Origin: RHKX01 sp041393495
Lineage (GTDB): Bacteria > Actinomycetota > Thermoleophilia > Solirubrobacterales > 70-9
Direction of reading: 5' to 3'
Assembly (NCBI GenBank): GCA_041393495.1
Contig: JAWKKA010000001.1
Location: forward strand, 62,001 to 126,000
DNA: 64,000 nucleotides
Shown here in pieces: positions 51,701 through 60,436 of the stretch (position 1 is the stretch's first letter; the number at the start of each line of letters is the position of its first letter). The notes under the pieces are model-generated. The model was given only the letters and a program-made list of their open reading frames with translations, ran no database searches and was not told where the DNA came from. The position numbers were made by a program, and so were the translations under genes.

Positions 51701-53549
51701 CCAGGAGGAGCTGCGTGAGCTGATCGACCCGGCCGCCCTCGCCGACGTCGAGGACTCGCTTCAGCACCGCACCGAGCAGGCGCGGGCGATCGACCGCGAC
51801 CAGCTCCAGGTGATCCTCCGCCGCCTCGGCGACCTCAGCGGCGAAGAGGCCGCCGAGCGCGTCGCCGCCGGCTACTCGGCTCCCTCGATGCTCGCCAAGC
51901 TCGAGTCCGAGCGTCGCGCCGTCAGGATCAGGGTCGCGGGCGAGGAGCGCTGGATCGCCGCCGAGGATGGCGGCCTCTACCGCGACGCGCTCGGCGTCCC
52001 GGTGCCGCCGGGCCTGCCGGACGCGTTCCTCGAGGTCGTCGAGGAGCCGATCGAGGCGCTGCTGCGCCGTTATGCGCGCACCCACGTCCCGTTTCCGACC
52101 GCGCAGGCCCGGGACCGCTTCGGCGTCGATCCCACCCCGGCGCTGAAGCGGCTCGAGGCGGCCGGCGAGCTCGTCCGCGGCGAGCTGTTGCCCGGCGGCA
52201 GCGAGCGCGAGTGGTGCGACCCCGACGTGCTGCGCCGCCTCCGCCGCGCCAGCCTCGCGGTCCTCCGCAAGGAGGTCGAGGCCGCCGATCCGGCCGAGCT
52301 CGCCCGCTTCCTCGTCTCCTGGCAGAACGTCGACGCCTACCGGGCCGCCGGCGCCGGGCCCGACCGGCTCCGCGAGATCCTCGTCCCGCTCCAGGGCGTC
52401 GCGCTGACCCCGGAGGTCTGGGAACGTGACGTCCTGCCGCGCCGCATCGGCGCCTACTCGCAGACCTGGCTCGACCAGCTCGCGACCGGCGGCGAGATCG
52501 TCTGGATCGGCGCCGGGCCGGTCGGTCGCAGCGGCCGGGTCGCCTTCTACTTCCGCGAGGACGTCCGGATCGCGGGGCCGCCGCCGGCGAACGCCAAGCT
52601 CGAGCGCCCCGAGGGGGAGGTCCACGATGCGATCCGCGAGCTGCTCGCCGAGCGTCCCTGCTTCTGGCTCGACCTCGTCGTCGATCTTGGCGAGGGCGGC
52701 ACCGGGCGCGAGGAGCTGCACGCGGCCCTCTGGGACCTCGCCTGGGCGGGCGAGGTCACCAACGACGCGGTGGCGCCGCTGCGGGCGCCGCGCCTGAAGG
52801 CGGCCGAGCCCTCGCCGACACGCCGGGGCCGGCGCTTCAGCGCCCGTCGCAACGCGACCGGCCAGGCGGTCGTCGGTCGCTGGTCGCTGACCGAATCGCT
52901 GTTCCGCGGCGCGCCGCCGTCGGGCCCGCGCCTGCGCGCCCAGGCAGAGCTGATGCTCGAGCGCTACGGGATCGTCACCCGCGAGACCGTGCTCTCGGAG
53001 GGGGTGCCCGGTGGCTTCTCGTCGCTGTACGGCGAGCTCGCGAACCTCGAGATGCTCGGCACCGCCCGACGCGGCTACTTCGTCGAGGGCCTCGGTGGTG
53101 CCCAGTTCGCGCTCGCCGGCGCGGTCGAGCGGCTCCGCTCGCTGCCCCGCGTCGACGAGGAGCTGGTCGTCCTCGCCGCCACCGACCCCGCTCAGCCGTA
53201 CGGCGCGAGCCTCGCCTGGCCGCGGTTGCCGGCCCGTGCGGATGGCGGCGACGGGCGCGGCGGCCGCCGCCCCAGCCGCGTCGCCGGCGCCCACGTCCTG
53301 CTTCGCAACGGCGAGCCGGCGCTGTATGTCGAGCGCGGCGGCAAGGGCCTGCTCCGGCTCCGCCGCTTCGACGAGGACGGGTTCGGCCGCGCGCTCGCCG
53401 CCCTCGTCGCAGCCGTCGGCGCCCGCCGGGTCCCGCGCCTGGCGATCGAGCGGATCGACGGGGAGGCGGCGCTCGGCCACGGGTGCGAGCAGGCGCTGAT
53501 CGACGCCGGCTTCGAGCGCCAGCCGCGGCGGCTCGTCGCGGCGCCCTGA
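48760..53549 (+). CDS. lhr: ATP-dependent helicase Lhr (one frameshift)
   Basis: The corrected 1596-aa product is a large superfamily 2 helicase: LICAPTGSGKTLTAFLWGI (Walker A), LIVDEIHAVAPTKRG (DEIH), GLSATQRPLERIARFL, TIIFVNNRRGAERLAKRLNE, SSLELGIDMGAVDLVIQVES and QRVGRAGHELG, then the Lhr core and long C-terminal domain. A G missing near 50440 (TGGGGC for TGGGGGC) breaks it after MAADEEWG; the next frame continues as LDELERVVRSAEPYEELS. Mycobacterial Lhr is a 3'-5' helicase induced by DNA damage. Two Ala/Pro-rich inserts (near residues 275-325 and 375-430) interrupt the helicase core. Confidence 0.9.
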
Positions 53550-53581
53550 CCGAGTCGCCGGCGACCGGCCGGGCTTGGTCC

Positions 53582-54454
53582 TCAGGCGGGCGCCCGGGCC
53601 GTGAAGATCCAGACGGAGGCGGGCGCGAAGACGCCGCCATCGCGGACGAAGTCGGCGTAGGCCTCGCGCAGCTCCGCGTCGAGCACGTCGCGCATCCGCT
53701 CGGCATCGTCCTTGGCGAGCCGGATCAGCTCGCCGGCAGGGCCGATCGCCATCACCAGTGCCAGGGCCTCGTCGAGATCGGCGCCGAGCCGGTAGTCGAT
53801 GTCGAAGCGGTGCGCGGCGATCGACTCGTAGCCGGCGTGTCTGAGCACGTCGGTGGTCGTGTCAGCGTTCGCCATCGAGAACGGGCCCGGTCCGCAGGTC
53901 GGCTCGTCGGTCTCCTCCGGCCGCTCGAGGTGCCGCTCGGCGACGAGCTCGCCACGGTGCAGCCAGTCGTTGTCGAGCTTGCGCCGCCAGACGATCATGC
54001 AGAGGCGCCCACCGCGGGCCAGCGACGTGCGGACGTTGCGGAGCGCCGCGACCGGGTTGGCGCAGAACATCGTCCCGAAGCGCGAGAAGGCGAGGTCGAA
54101 GCCGGCGCCGAGGTCGGCCACCTGGATGTCCCCGGTCCGGTAGCTGACGTTGGCGGCGCCACGCTCGGCGGCCTCGTCGCGAGCGCGCACGACGAAGCGC
54201 TCGCCGGCATCGATCCCGACGACCTCGCCCTCCGGCCCGACCAGCTCGGCGAGCTGCAGGGTCGTCTCGCCGAGCCCGCAGCCGATGTCGAGCACCCGCT
54301 CGCCCGGCCCGGGCCGGCAGATCCGGTAGGCCTCCTGCGAGAACGGGTTGATCTGGACCGCGACGACGTCGCGGAACTCGACCCAGCGGTCGAACAGGAC
54401 CCCGCTCCAGGCCTCGACCTCCTCCTCGTTCGTCGGCGCGACGGTCGGCTCCAT
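53582..54454 (-). CDS. SAM-dependent methyltransferase (class I)
   Basis: The 290-aa product has VLDIGCGLGETTLQLAELV (motif I), VGIDAGERFV (motif II Asp), GDIQVADLGAGFDLAFSRFG and LARGGRLCMIVWRRK, a normal class I methyltransferase with a UbiE-like fold. Acceptor unknown. ATG 54454 follows GGAAGGGG. It converges on lhr with 32 bp between. Confidence 0.87.
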   Translation of the reverse strand: MEPTVAPTNEEEVEAWSGVLFDRWVEFRDVVAVQINPFSQEAYRICRPGPGERVLDIGCGLGETTLQLAELVGPEGEVVGIDAGERFVVRARDEAAERGAANVSYRTGDIQVADLGAGFDLAFSRFGTMFCANPVAALRNVRTSLARGGRLCMIVWRRKLDNDWLHRGELVAERHLERPEETDEPTCGPGPFSMANADTTTDVLRHAGYESIAAHRFDIDYRLGADLDEALALVMAIGPAGELIRLAKDDAERMRDVLDAELREAYADFVRDGGVFAPASVWIFTARAPA

Positions 54455-54538
54455 GGCGTACCCCTTCCCGGATCGCAAGCTACGACTATCCGGCGACCAT
54501 GTTCGCACGGCGGCGCGGCCGGCGCCACCCCTTCGCGC

Positions 54539-55348
54539 TCAGCGCCTCCAGTCGCGCAGGTACGGCTCGGGATCGACCGGGCGCCCGTGGACCCGGATCT
54601 CGAAGTGCAGATGGCAGGGGGTCGAGGCGGCGTTGCCGGTCCTGCCGACCCGGCCGACGCGGGCGCCGGTGTGGATCCGCTCGCGGCGGTGGACGGGCGG
54701 CGGCGCGATCAGGTGCGCGTAGAAGTAGTCCTGGCTGGTCTTCAGGCCGTCGATCAGCACGTAGTAGCCGTAGAGCACCGGGTCGTAGCCGACCTTCTCC
54801 ACCACGCCGCCGCGGGCGGCGACGAGGCGGGTGCCGCAACCGGCGGTGATGTCGAAGCCCTCGTGCGTGCGGCCGCCGCTGCGCGGCGCGCCGAACCCGC
54901 CGATCGCCCCGCGGGTGCCGTGCCGGCCGTCGACCGGAAACACGTGGGTCCGGAGCCGGAAGCGCCCGGCGAAGCGCATCGCGCCTCCGACCGGGCCGAC
55001 GCGGAAGTCGTAGCGCCCGTCGCCGGCGACGCTGCCGCGGCGGGTGCGGCCGTTCCAGACGCGGCCGAGGCGCCGACCGGGACGCGCGTCGCGCTCGCGA
55101 TAGACGCGGACGACGTTGCCGCTTCGGACCCGGCGGACCTCGACGCGCAGATCGGCGGCCCGCGTGGCGGCGAAGCGGTAGCGGAGCTCGATCTCACGCC
55201 GTCCGTCGAAGGTCGGGTGCTTGGGGGAGATCGAAGCCCGACGCAGCTCGAAGCCGATGCCGCGCGGCGCCGGGGCCGCCTCGGCCGCGACCCCCGCGAC
55301 GGCGAGCGTGGCGGCGACGGACAGGGCGGCTGCCAGGCGGGTACGCAC
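54539..55348 (-). CDS. Secreted M23-family metallopeptidase (LytM domain)
   Basis: The 269-aa product has a signal peptide, a beta-rich N-terminal domain (FDGRREIELRYRFAATRA...), and a C-terminal LytM domain with RTHEGFDITAGCGT (His-x3-Asp zinc ligands), FYAHL and TPCHLHFEIRVHG (His-x-His). It would cut peptidoglycan peptides or act as a hydrolase regulator in the wall. The zinc ligands are complete, so activity is likely. A TAGCCT box seven nt upstream of GTG 55348 indicates a leaderless start. Confidence 0.9.
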   Translation of the reverse strand: MRTRLAAALSVAATLAVAGVAAEAAPAPRGIGFELRRASISPKHPTFDGRREIELRYRFAATRAADLRVEVRRVRSGNVVRVYRERDARPGRRLGRVWNGRTRRGSVAGDGRYDFRVGPVGGAMRFAGRFRLRTHVFPVDGRHGTRGAIGGFGAPRSGGRTHEGFDITAGCGTRLVAARGGVVEKVGYDPVLYGYYVLIDGLKTSQDYFYAHLIAPPPVHRRERIHTGARVGRVGRTGNAASTPCHLHFEIRVHGRPVDPEPYLRDWRR

Positions 55349-55355
55349 CGGCGAA

Positions 55356-55361
55356 AGGCTA
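55356..55361 (-). promoter_or_regulatory. -10 box (TAGCCT) for the M23 peptidase, leaderless
   Basis: On the minus strand TAGCCT ends seven nt before GTG 55348. Confidence 0.4.
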
Positions 55362-55376
55362 CGGGCGGCCGCCGAC

Positions 55377-56495
55377 CTACCGGGCCGCCGCCGCGGCGCG
55401 GCGGGCCGACGCAGCGGCCGCAGCCGCCTCGCAGGTCGCGAGCTCGCCGTCGCGGGGCATGTCGCGGCGGAGGTCGAAGAACGCGGCGGCGCCGGCTAGC
55501 AGTGGCAGCCAGAAGAGGATGACGCGGTAGGCGAGGACGGCGGCGGCGACGACCGCGGCCGGAGCGCCGTAGACGATCAGCGTCCCGATCAGGCCGCCGT
55601 CGATGCCGCCGACCCCGCCGGGGATCGGCAACAGGCCGCCGAGCTGGCCGATCAGGTAGCCCATCAGGACGATCGAGATCGCGGGCTCGTAGCCGAAGGC
55701 GTGGAAGGTCGCCCAGAGCACCGCGTTGTCGAACGCCCAGTAGCCGATCGTGCCGGCGAGGACGCGGACGTTGCCGGAGCGGATGATCTCGATCGCACCC
55801 TCGGTACCGGTCGTCAGCGCCCGGCGCGAGGCGGCGATGAACCGGGTAGCCCGCGGGGCGCCGCCGTCGGGCTCGGGGCCCGCTCCGAAGCGGGGGATGA
55901 TCGTGACGACGACGATCGTCGCGATCGACATCAGCGCCGGCAACAGCGTCAGCGTCCATGGCTCGTCGACGCCGAACAGCCCCGCGTACATGAGCAGCCC
56001 GATGATCGCGACCGCGAAGAAGTTGACCGAGCTCTTGATCAGGAAGAACGCGACCGAGCGGCGGGCGATCCGGTCGGCGTCCATGCCGCCCTCGTGCAGG
56101 ACCCAGGCGCCGAACGCGAGGCCGCCGGCGCCGCTCGCCGGGATGATCGAGCCGACCGCGAGCTCGGAGCCGCCGATCTGCCAGCTCCGCCGCCAGCTCA
56201 GGCCGCGGCAGAAGACCGGCGCGAACATGACGATGTAGGAGGCGAACGAGAGCGCCTCGAACGCGATCGCGACCGCCACCCATCCGGGCGCGGCGTCCGG
56301 CAGCAGGTCGCGGACCTCGCCGAGTCCGGGCGCCGTCCACGCAACCAGGATCAGGGCCGCGATCGCGACGAAGGCGGGGATGCTGCGCCGGGCGAGGCTG
56401 CGCAGCTCCCACTGGGAGGATTCGTCGGGCGAGTCGTTCTTGTTGTCGGGCTGCGTCAGTGGATCTGCACCCAGGATTCGCGGCCATCGTTGCAC
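55377..56495 (-). CDS. Lysylphosphatidylglycerol synthase TM-type / UPF0104 membrane protein
   Basis: The product has about eight TM helices and the family hallmarks GSIIPASGAGGLAFGAWVL, FFLIKSSVNFFAV and GGLLPIPGGVGGIDGGLIG. These are the flippase-like part of MprF and related proteins, which move lipids across the membrane; no catalytic soluble domain is attached. The start is uncertain: GTG 56495 (372 aa) or ATG 56555. Conserved sequence begins near SLARRSIPAFVAIA. It is divergent from an ABC exporter, with a palindrome between them. Confidence 0.8.
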   Translation of the reverse strand: MQRWPRILGADPLTQPDNKNDSPDESSQWELRSLARRSIPAFVAIAALILVAWTAPGLGEVRDLLPDAAPGWVAVAIAFEALSFASYIVMFAPVFCRGLSWRRSWQIGGSELAVGSIIPASGAGGLAFGAWVLHEGGMDADRIARRSVAFFLIKSSVNFFAVAIIGLLMYAGLFGVDEPWTLTLLPALMSIATIVVVTIIPRFGAGPEPDGGAPRATRFIAASRRALTTGTEGAIEIIRSGNVRVLAGTIGYWAFDNAVLWATFHAFGYEPAISIVLMGYLIGQLGGLLPIPGGVGGIDGGLIGTLIVYGAPAAVVAAAVLAYRVILFWLPLLAGAAAFFDLRRDMPRDGELATCEAAAAAASARRAAAAAR

Positions 56496-56503
56496 AGGCA
56501 ACG
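56488..56503. promoter_or_regulatory. Palindrome CGTTGC-ACAG-GCAACG between divergent genes
   Basis: A perfect 6-bp inverted repeat with a four-base spacer in the gap between the flippase-like gene and the ABC ATPase. It may be an operator; if GTG 56495 is the flippase start, it overlaps that codon. Confidence 0.4.
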
Positions 56504-56570
56504 AACGTCGAGCGGGTGCGATCGCCGACCGCTGCGAGGCGACCGTCGGAGGCACCCGATCGTGGCCCCC

Positions 56571-56576
56571 TAATCT
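56571..56576 (+). promoter_or_regulatory. -10 box (TAATCT) for the ABC-2 exporter, leaderless
   Basis: TAATCT ends seven nt before GTG 56584. Confidence 0.45.
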
Positions 56577-56583
56577 CCGCGCT

Positions 56584-57354
56584 GTGGCGGACGCGACGCA
56601 GGCGTTGACGATCGAGGGCCTCGCGAAGGTCTACGACGATGGGACGGTCGGGCTCGAGGGGCTCGACCTCGAGGTGCCCGCGGGCGAGTTCTTCGGCCTG
56701 CTCGGTCCCAACGGCGCCGGCAAGACGACCCTGATCAACTCGGTCTGCAACCTGATCCGGACCAGCGGCGGGCGGATCTCGGTGTTCGGCTTCGCGCACG
56801 ACTCGATGGCGGCGCGGCGCCTCGTCGGGGTCGCCGAGCAGGACCCGAACCTCGACCGCTTCCTGACCGTCCGCGAGTCGCTCGTCTACCACGGCGGCTA
56901 CTTCGGGATGAGCGACGCGGACTCGAACCGCCGCGCCGACGAGATGATCGACGTCTTCGACCTGCGCGCGAAGGCGGACGTCCGCACCGCGAAGCTGTCC
57001 GGCGGGATGAAGCGGCGGCTGCTGCTCGCCCGGGCGCTGCTACACGAGCCGCTGCTCGTGATCCTCGACGAGCCGACCGCCGGCGTCGACATCGAGCTCC
57101 GCCACGACCTCTGGAACTACATCCGACTGCTCCACCGGCAGGGCACGACGATCCTGCTGACGACCCACTACCTGGAGGAGGCGGAGTCGCTCTGCGAGGA
57201 CATCGCCTTGATCTCGGCCGGGCGGATCATCGCCCGCGACACCCCGGCGGGGCTGAAGCGGCGCTACGACGCGACGACGCTCGAGGAGGTCTACCTGCAG
57301 ACGGTCTCGACGTCGCTGCCGGCGGTGATGGCCGCCGAGGAGGAGCAGCGATGA
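56584..57354 (+). CDS. ABC-2-type exporter ATP-binding protein (NodI/DrrA-like)
   Basis: The 256-aa product has Walker A LLGPNGAGKTTLIN, Q-loop VGVAEQDPNLD, signature KLSGGMKRRLLLARAL, Walker B LLVILDEPTAGVD and switch LLTTHYLEEAESL. The absence of an attached TM part and the C-terminal PAGLKRRYDATTLEEVYL segment match drug/polysaccharide exporter ATPases. GTG 56584 is supported by the leaderless -10. Its stop overlaps the permease gene (ATGA). Confidence 0.93.
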   Translation: MADATQALTIEGLAKVYDDGTVGLEGLDLEVPAGEFFGLLGPNGAGKTTLINSVCNLIRTSGGRISVFGFAHDSMAARRLVGVAEQDPNLDRFLTVRESLVYHGGYFGMSDADSNRRADEMIDVFDLRAKADVRTAKLSGGMKRRLLLARALLHEPLLVILDEPTAGVDIELRHDLWNYIRLLHRQGTTILLTTHYLEEAESLCEDIALISAGRIIARDTPAGLKRRYDATTLEEVYLQTVSTSLPAVMAAEEEQR

Positions 57355-58172
57355 GCACCGCCGATCGGACCGCCGTGATCGCCGCCGCGCCGCCGGCCTA
57401 CGCGGCGCCCGACCCCGCCCGCTCGATGCGGGCGCTGGTCCTCCGCGAGTGCCGGCGGGTGACGCGGCTGTGGAAGCAGACGATCCTCGCCCCGGTCATC
57501 TCCTCGGCTTTATTCATCCTCGTCTTCGGGCTCTCGCTCGGCAACCGGATCAAGTCGATCGACGGCTTCGACTACGACGTCTTCATCGTCCCCGGGCTGA
57601 TCGCGATGGCGATGGCGCAGGCCGCCTTCTCGAACAACTCCTCGTCGCTCCTGCAGGCCCGCAACGATCGCTACATCAACGACGTCCTCGCCTCGCCGAT
57701 GCAGCCCTGGCGGATGAACCTCGGTTACATGTTCGGCGGCGTCTTCCGGTCGCTCGTGATCGGGATCGCGCTGGTCGCGATCGCGCTGCCGCTGACCGGG
57801 GTCCCGATCGAGCGGCCCGTCCACCTGCTCGTCGCGGTGCTCCTGCTCGTCGTTCTCTTCGCCGCGCTCGGGGTCGTCGTCGGCATCTACTCCGAGAACT
57901 GGGACCATCACAGCTTCATCAACAACCTCATCATCCTGCCGTTGACCTTCCTCGGCGGCGTCTTCTACTCGATCTCGATCCTGCCCTCGCCGTGGCAGGA
58001 GCTCTCGCACGCGAACCCGATCTTCTACATGGTCGATGCGGTCCGCTACGGCTTTCTCGGCTCGAGCGACGTCAGCGCCGGCCTCGCCTTCGGCTTCACC
58101 GCGCTGGTCGCGGTCGCGATGGTCGCCTGGGCGCAGTGGCTGTTTCAGACCGGCCGCAGGCTGAAGCCGTAG
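57351..58172 (+). CDS. ABC-2-type exporter permease (NodJ/DrrB-like)
   Basis: The 273-aa product has six TM helices and the ABC-2 pattern: a cytoplasmic amphipathic start (MRALVLRECRRVTRLWKQ), QAAFSNNSSSLLQARNDRYI, VLASPMQPWRMNLGYMFGG and NLIILPLTFLGGVFYSI. The SPMQPWRMNLGY stretch is typical of the daunorubicin-resistance/NodJ branch. It forms the pore with the preceding ATPase; substrate unknown. Confidence 0.92.
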   Translation: MSTADRTAVIAAAPPAYAAPDPARSMRALVLRECRRVTRLWKQTILAPVISSALFILVFGLSLGNRIKSIDGFDYDVFIVPGLIAMAMAQAAFSNNSSSLLQARNDRYINDVLASPMQPWRMNLGYMFGGVFRSLVIGIALVAIALPLTGVPIERPVHLLVAVLLLVVLFAALGVVVGIYSENWDHHSFINNLIILPLTFLGGVFYSISILPSPWQELSHANPIFYMVDAVRYGFLGSSDVSAGLAFGFTALVAVAMVAWAQWLFQTGRRLKP

Positions 58173-58186
58173 GCCGACGGCGGCGA

Positions 58187-58636
58187 TCAGCGATCGATCG
58201 TGCAGTCGAGCGGGTAGAAGGGCGGGTCCTTCGTGCACTCGGACTCGCGGATCTTCAGCTTCACGCGGTCGCTGCCGGCGTCGTTGCGGGCGCGGACGCG
58301 GACCGCGGCGGAGCCACGGCGCGCGAGCGAGCGGCGGACCAGCCGGTAGACCGCGGCGCCGCGGTTGTGCTGGAGCACCCACGGCTCGCCGGAGATCCTG
58401 TCGTCGAGCCGCGCCGGCGCCGCGGCGCGGCGGCCGTGGAAGCTGGTCGCGAACGAGACCGCGTCGGCGCGGCGGACGGTCGCCAGCAGCCGCGTGTGCG
58501 GAAGGCTGCCGTCGTCGCGAATGAAGTAGCCGAGGCTGACGACGCGCGGCGGCGCCGCGGCGCTCGCGGGCGCAACCGGCGCGGCGAGGAACGCGAGCAG
58601 TGCGATCACGAGGCCGGCTGTCCGCTGGTCTCTCAC
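58187..58636 (-). CDS. Secreted protein of unknown function with basic C-terminal domain
   Basis: The 149-aa product starts with a signal peptide (LVIALLAFLAAPVAPASA) and has a beta-rich region ending in AAVRVRARNDAGSDRVKLKI and RESECTKDPPFYPLDCT with two Cys near the end. No named family is recognised. The style, alternating V/R strands, is shared with the tails of the secreted hydrolases in this window. The GTG at 58636 follows TAGCAT by seven nt. Confidence 0.65.
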   Translation of the reverse strand: MRDQRTAGLVIALLAFLAAPVAPASAAAPPRVVSLGYFIRDDGSLPHTRLLATVRRADAVSFATSFHGRRAAAPARLDDRISGEPWVLQHNRGAAVYRLVRRSLARRGSAAVRVRARNDAGSDRVKLKIRESECTKDPPFYPLDCTIDR

Positions 58637-58643
58637 CGCTTCG

Positions 58644-58649
58644 ATGCTA
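58644..58649 (-). promoter_or_regulatory. -10 box (TAGCAT) for the secreted protein, leaderless
   Basis: On the minus strand TAGCAT ends seven nt before GTG 58636. Confidence 0.4.
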
Positions 58650-58800
58650 CGCGGTTCGGCCGCTGATGCCCGGCCGGACGGGCCGGGCTGTCGGAGCGCC
58701 GCCGGGCGCCTGCTCGCAAGCCGCCCCGGCGGGGCGGCCGCTCACGGCCAGCCGGCATCGGCGGTAGCGGTCGGACCGGCCGCCGCCGCGCCGCGATGAC

Positions 58801-58811
58801 GTGATAATCAC
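58801..58811 (+). promoter_or_regulatory. Palindrome GTGATAATCAC overlapping the Crp-family gene -10
   Basis: GTGAT-A-ATCAC is a perfect palindrome containing GATAAT, which lies eight nt before ATG 58817 and serves as a -10. GTGA/TCAC are the half-sites of Crp/Fnr proteins, though the usual six-base gap is shorter here. Autorepression is plausible. The rest of 58650-58800 shows nothing. Confidence 0.5.
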
Positions 58812-58816
58812 CGGCA

Positions 58817-59509
58817 ATGGGCGAGGACGAGGCAAGCGCCGTCGAGCTGCTCGCTCGCGTCCCGCTGCTCTCCGGCCTCGAGGGGGCGGAGCTCGAGCGG
58901 ATCGCGCAGGTCGCGATCCCGCGCTCGTTCCCGAAGGGCGCCCGCGTCTTTCACGAGGGCGACACGTCGGACGCCTGCTACGTGATCCGCTCCGGCGAGG
59001 TGCGGGTCACCCGCGAGCATCCCGACGGCCGCGCGATCGCGCTGGCGACGCTCGGCCCCGGCGAGCTCGTCGGCGAGCTGGCGATGATCGACGGCGAAGT
59101 CCGCTCGGCCAGCGTCGAGGCGTTGACCGACCTCGAGCTGCTCGCGGTCTCGGCCGCCGACATGCGGGGCCTGCTCGAGCGCAACGCCGAGATCACCGCG
59201 AAGCTGGTCGTCGCCTTGGCCAGGCGCCTGCGCGAGGCGAATGAGCGGATCAGCAGCCAGTCGTTCCAGACGGTCCCGAGCCGGGTCGCAGGCGTTCTCG
59301 CCCAGCTCGTCTCCGAGGAGAGCGCCGACCACCGCCGCGACGGCGTCACGATCCGGATGAACCAGGCCGACCTCGCCCAGCTCGCCGGCACCTCGCGGGA
59401 GAGCGTCAGCCGCTTCCTCGCCGTGCTCGAGCGGGCCGGGGTCGTCCGCGTCGGCCGTGGCCGCGTCACGGTCCTCGAACCGCACCGCCTCCGCGCCTAC
59501 ATCTTCTGA
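58817..59509 (+). CDS. Crp/Fnr-family transcriptional regulator
   Basis: The 230-aa product has a cyclic-nucleotide-binding barrel (PKGARVFHEGDTSDACYVIRS, GPGELVGELAMIDGEVRSAS, residues about 15-130), a dimer helix and a Crp helix-turn-helix (RMNQADLAQLAGTSRESVSR). The phosphate-binding Arg in EVRSASVEA is conserved, so cAMP or a related nucleotide may bind. The N-terminal Fnr Cys cluster is absent. With the cyclase at 7.8 kb it could form a signalling route, but no link is shown. Confidence 0.92.
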   Translation: MGEDEASAVELLARVPLLSGLEGAELERIAQVAIPRSFPKGARVFHEGDTSDACYVIRSGEVRVTREHPDGRAIALATLGPGELVGELAMIDGEVRSASVEALTDLELLAVSAADMRGLLERNAEITAKLVVALARRLREANERISSQSFQTVPSRVAGVLAQLVSEESADHRRDGVTIRMNQADLAQLAGTSRESVSRFLAVLERAGVVRVGRGRVTVLEPHRLRAYIF

Positions 59510-59539
59510 TCCCCGCGCGGCAGTAGGCTCCGCTGCACG

Positions 59540-59941
59540 ATGAGCGCCCTCTACGTCCTCAACTTCTACTCGCCGCTGTTCGTCGATCAGCTCAAGCGGG
59601 GGCGCAAGACGGCGACGATCCGGCTCGGCGACAAGACGCGCAAGTACGACCGCGGCCAGGTCGTCTGGATCACGGTCGGCCACCGGCACGCCGCGCGCGA
59701 GAAGATCTTCGCCGCGGTGATCGACGACGTCGAGGTGAAGCGGGTCAAGGACCTCTCGCCGCGCGACATCGAGCACGACAACCCGGAGTTCCGTCGCCTC
59801 GACGACACGGTCAACTTCCTCGAGCAGATCTACGGCCGTCCGGTCGAGGCCGACGACATCGTGACCGTGATCCGCTTCTCGCAGATCATCGAGCGGCCGC
59901 ACTCGAGCTTCGGCAACGGCGAGACGCCGTCACGCAACTGA
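59540..59941 (+). CDS. ASCH-domain protein (RNA-binding fold)
   Basis: The 133-aa product has LNFYSPLFVDQLKRGRKTAT and IRLGDKTRKYDRGQVVWITVG, the conserved basic loop and barrel of the ASCH/PUA-like fold. Members bind RNA or nucleosides and some hydrolyse N4-acetylcytidine. Function here is unassigned. It starts 31 bases after the Crp-type gene; a TAGGCT ten nt before the ATG could give it its own promoter. Confidence 0.75.
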   Translation: MSALYVLNFYSPLFVDQLKRGRKTATIRLGDKTRKYDRGQVVWITVGHRHAAREKIFAAVIDDVEVKRVKDLSPRDIEHDNPEFRRLDDTVNFLEQIYGRPVEADDIVTVIRFSQIIERPHSSFGNGETPSRN

Positions 59942-59962
59942 GGTGACCCGGCGGGGCGGGGC

Positions 59963-60436
59963 ATGGCCGGCTACGAGTTCCTGACGACCTGGCTGCTCGA
60001 CGCCCCGCGGGAGGAGGTCTGGGACGCGATCTGGGACTCGGAGGCGTGGCCGGGCTGGTGGCGCGGCGTCGTCGAGGCCACCGAGATCGACCCCGGCACG
60101 CCGTGCGGCATCGGCCGCCGCGGCCGCTACGCCTGGCGCAGCCGGGTCCCCTACCCGATCCGCTTCGACGTGCTCTCGACCCGGGTCGAGCGACCGTTCG
60201 TGATCGAGGGTGAGGCGAGCGGCGAGCTCGAGGGGATCGGCTGCTGGCGCTTCTACGAGCACGACGGCACGACCGCAGCCCTCTACGAGTGGAGCGTGCG
60301 GACGACGAAGCCGTGGATGAACCTGATCGCCCCGCTCGCGGCTCCGGTCTTCCGCTGGAACCACGACCAGGTGATGCGCCGCGGCGGCCGGGGCCTCGCC
60401 CGCCACCTCGGCTGCCGCCTGCTCGCCTCCTCCTGA
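59963..60436 (+). CDS. SRPBCC (START-like) family protein
   Basis: The 157-aa product shows the SRPBCC pattern: an N-terminal strand and helix (FLTTWLLDAPREEVWDAIWD), SEAWPGWWRGVVEATEI, then beta-strands and a long C-terminal helix (WNHDQVMRRGGRGLARHLG). Such folds bind lipids or polyketides. No specific function can be given. GC-box-like GGGGCGGGG precedes the ATG. Confidence 0.8.
   Translation: MAGYEFLTTWLLDAPREEVWDAIWDSEAWPGWWRGVVEATEIDPGTPCGIGRRGRYAWRSRVPYPIRFDVLSTRVERPFVIEGEASGELEGIGCWRFYEHDGTTAALYEWSVRTTKPWMNLIAPLAAPVFRWNHDQVMRRGGRGLARHLGCRLLASS

Noticed and set aside
49761..53480. 1239-aa open frame on the minus strand
   Set aside because: Shadow of lhr; no motifs, and the plus-strand frame is a conserved helicase.
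53550..53581. GTCGCCGGCGAC palindrome as a terminator
   Set aside because: A perfect palindrome without loop or T tract in a 32-bp convergent gap; chance is likely in such G+C-rich DNA.
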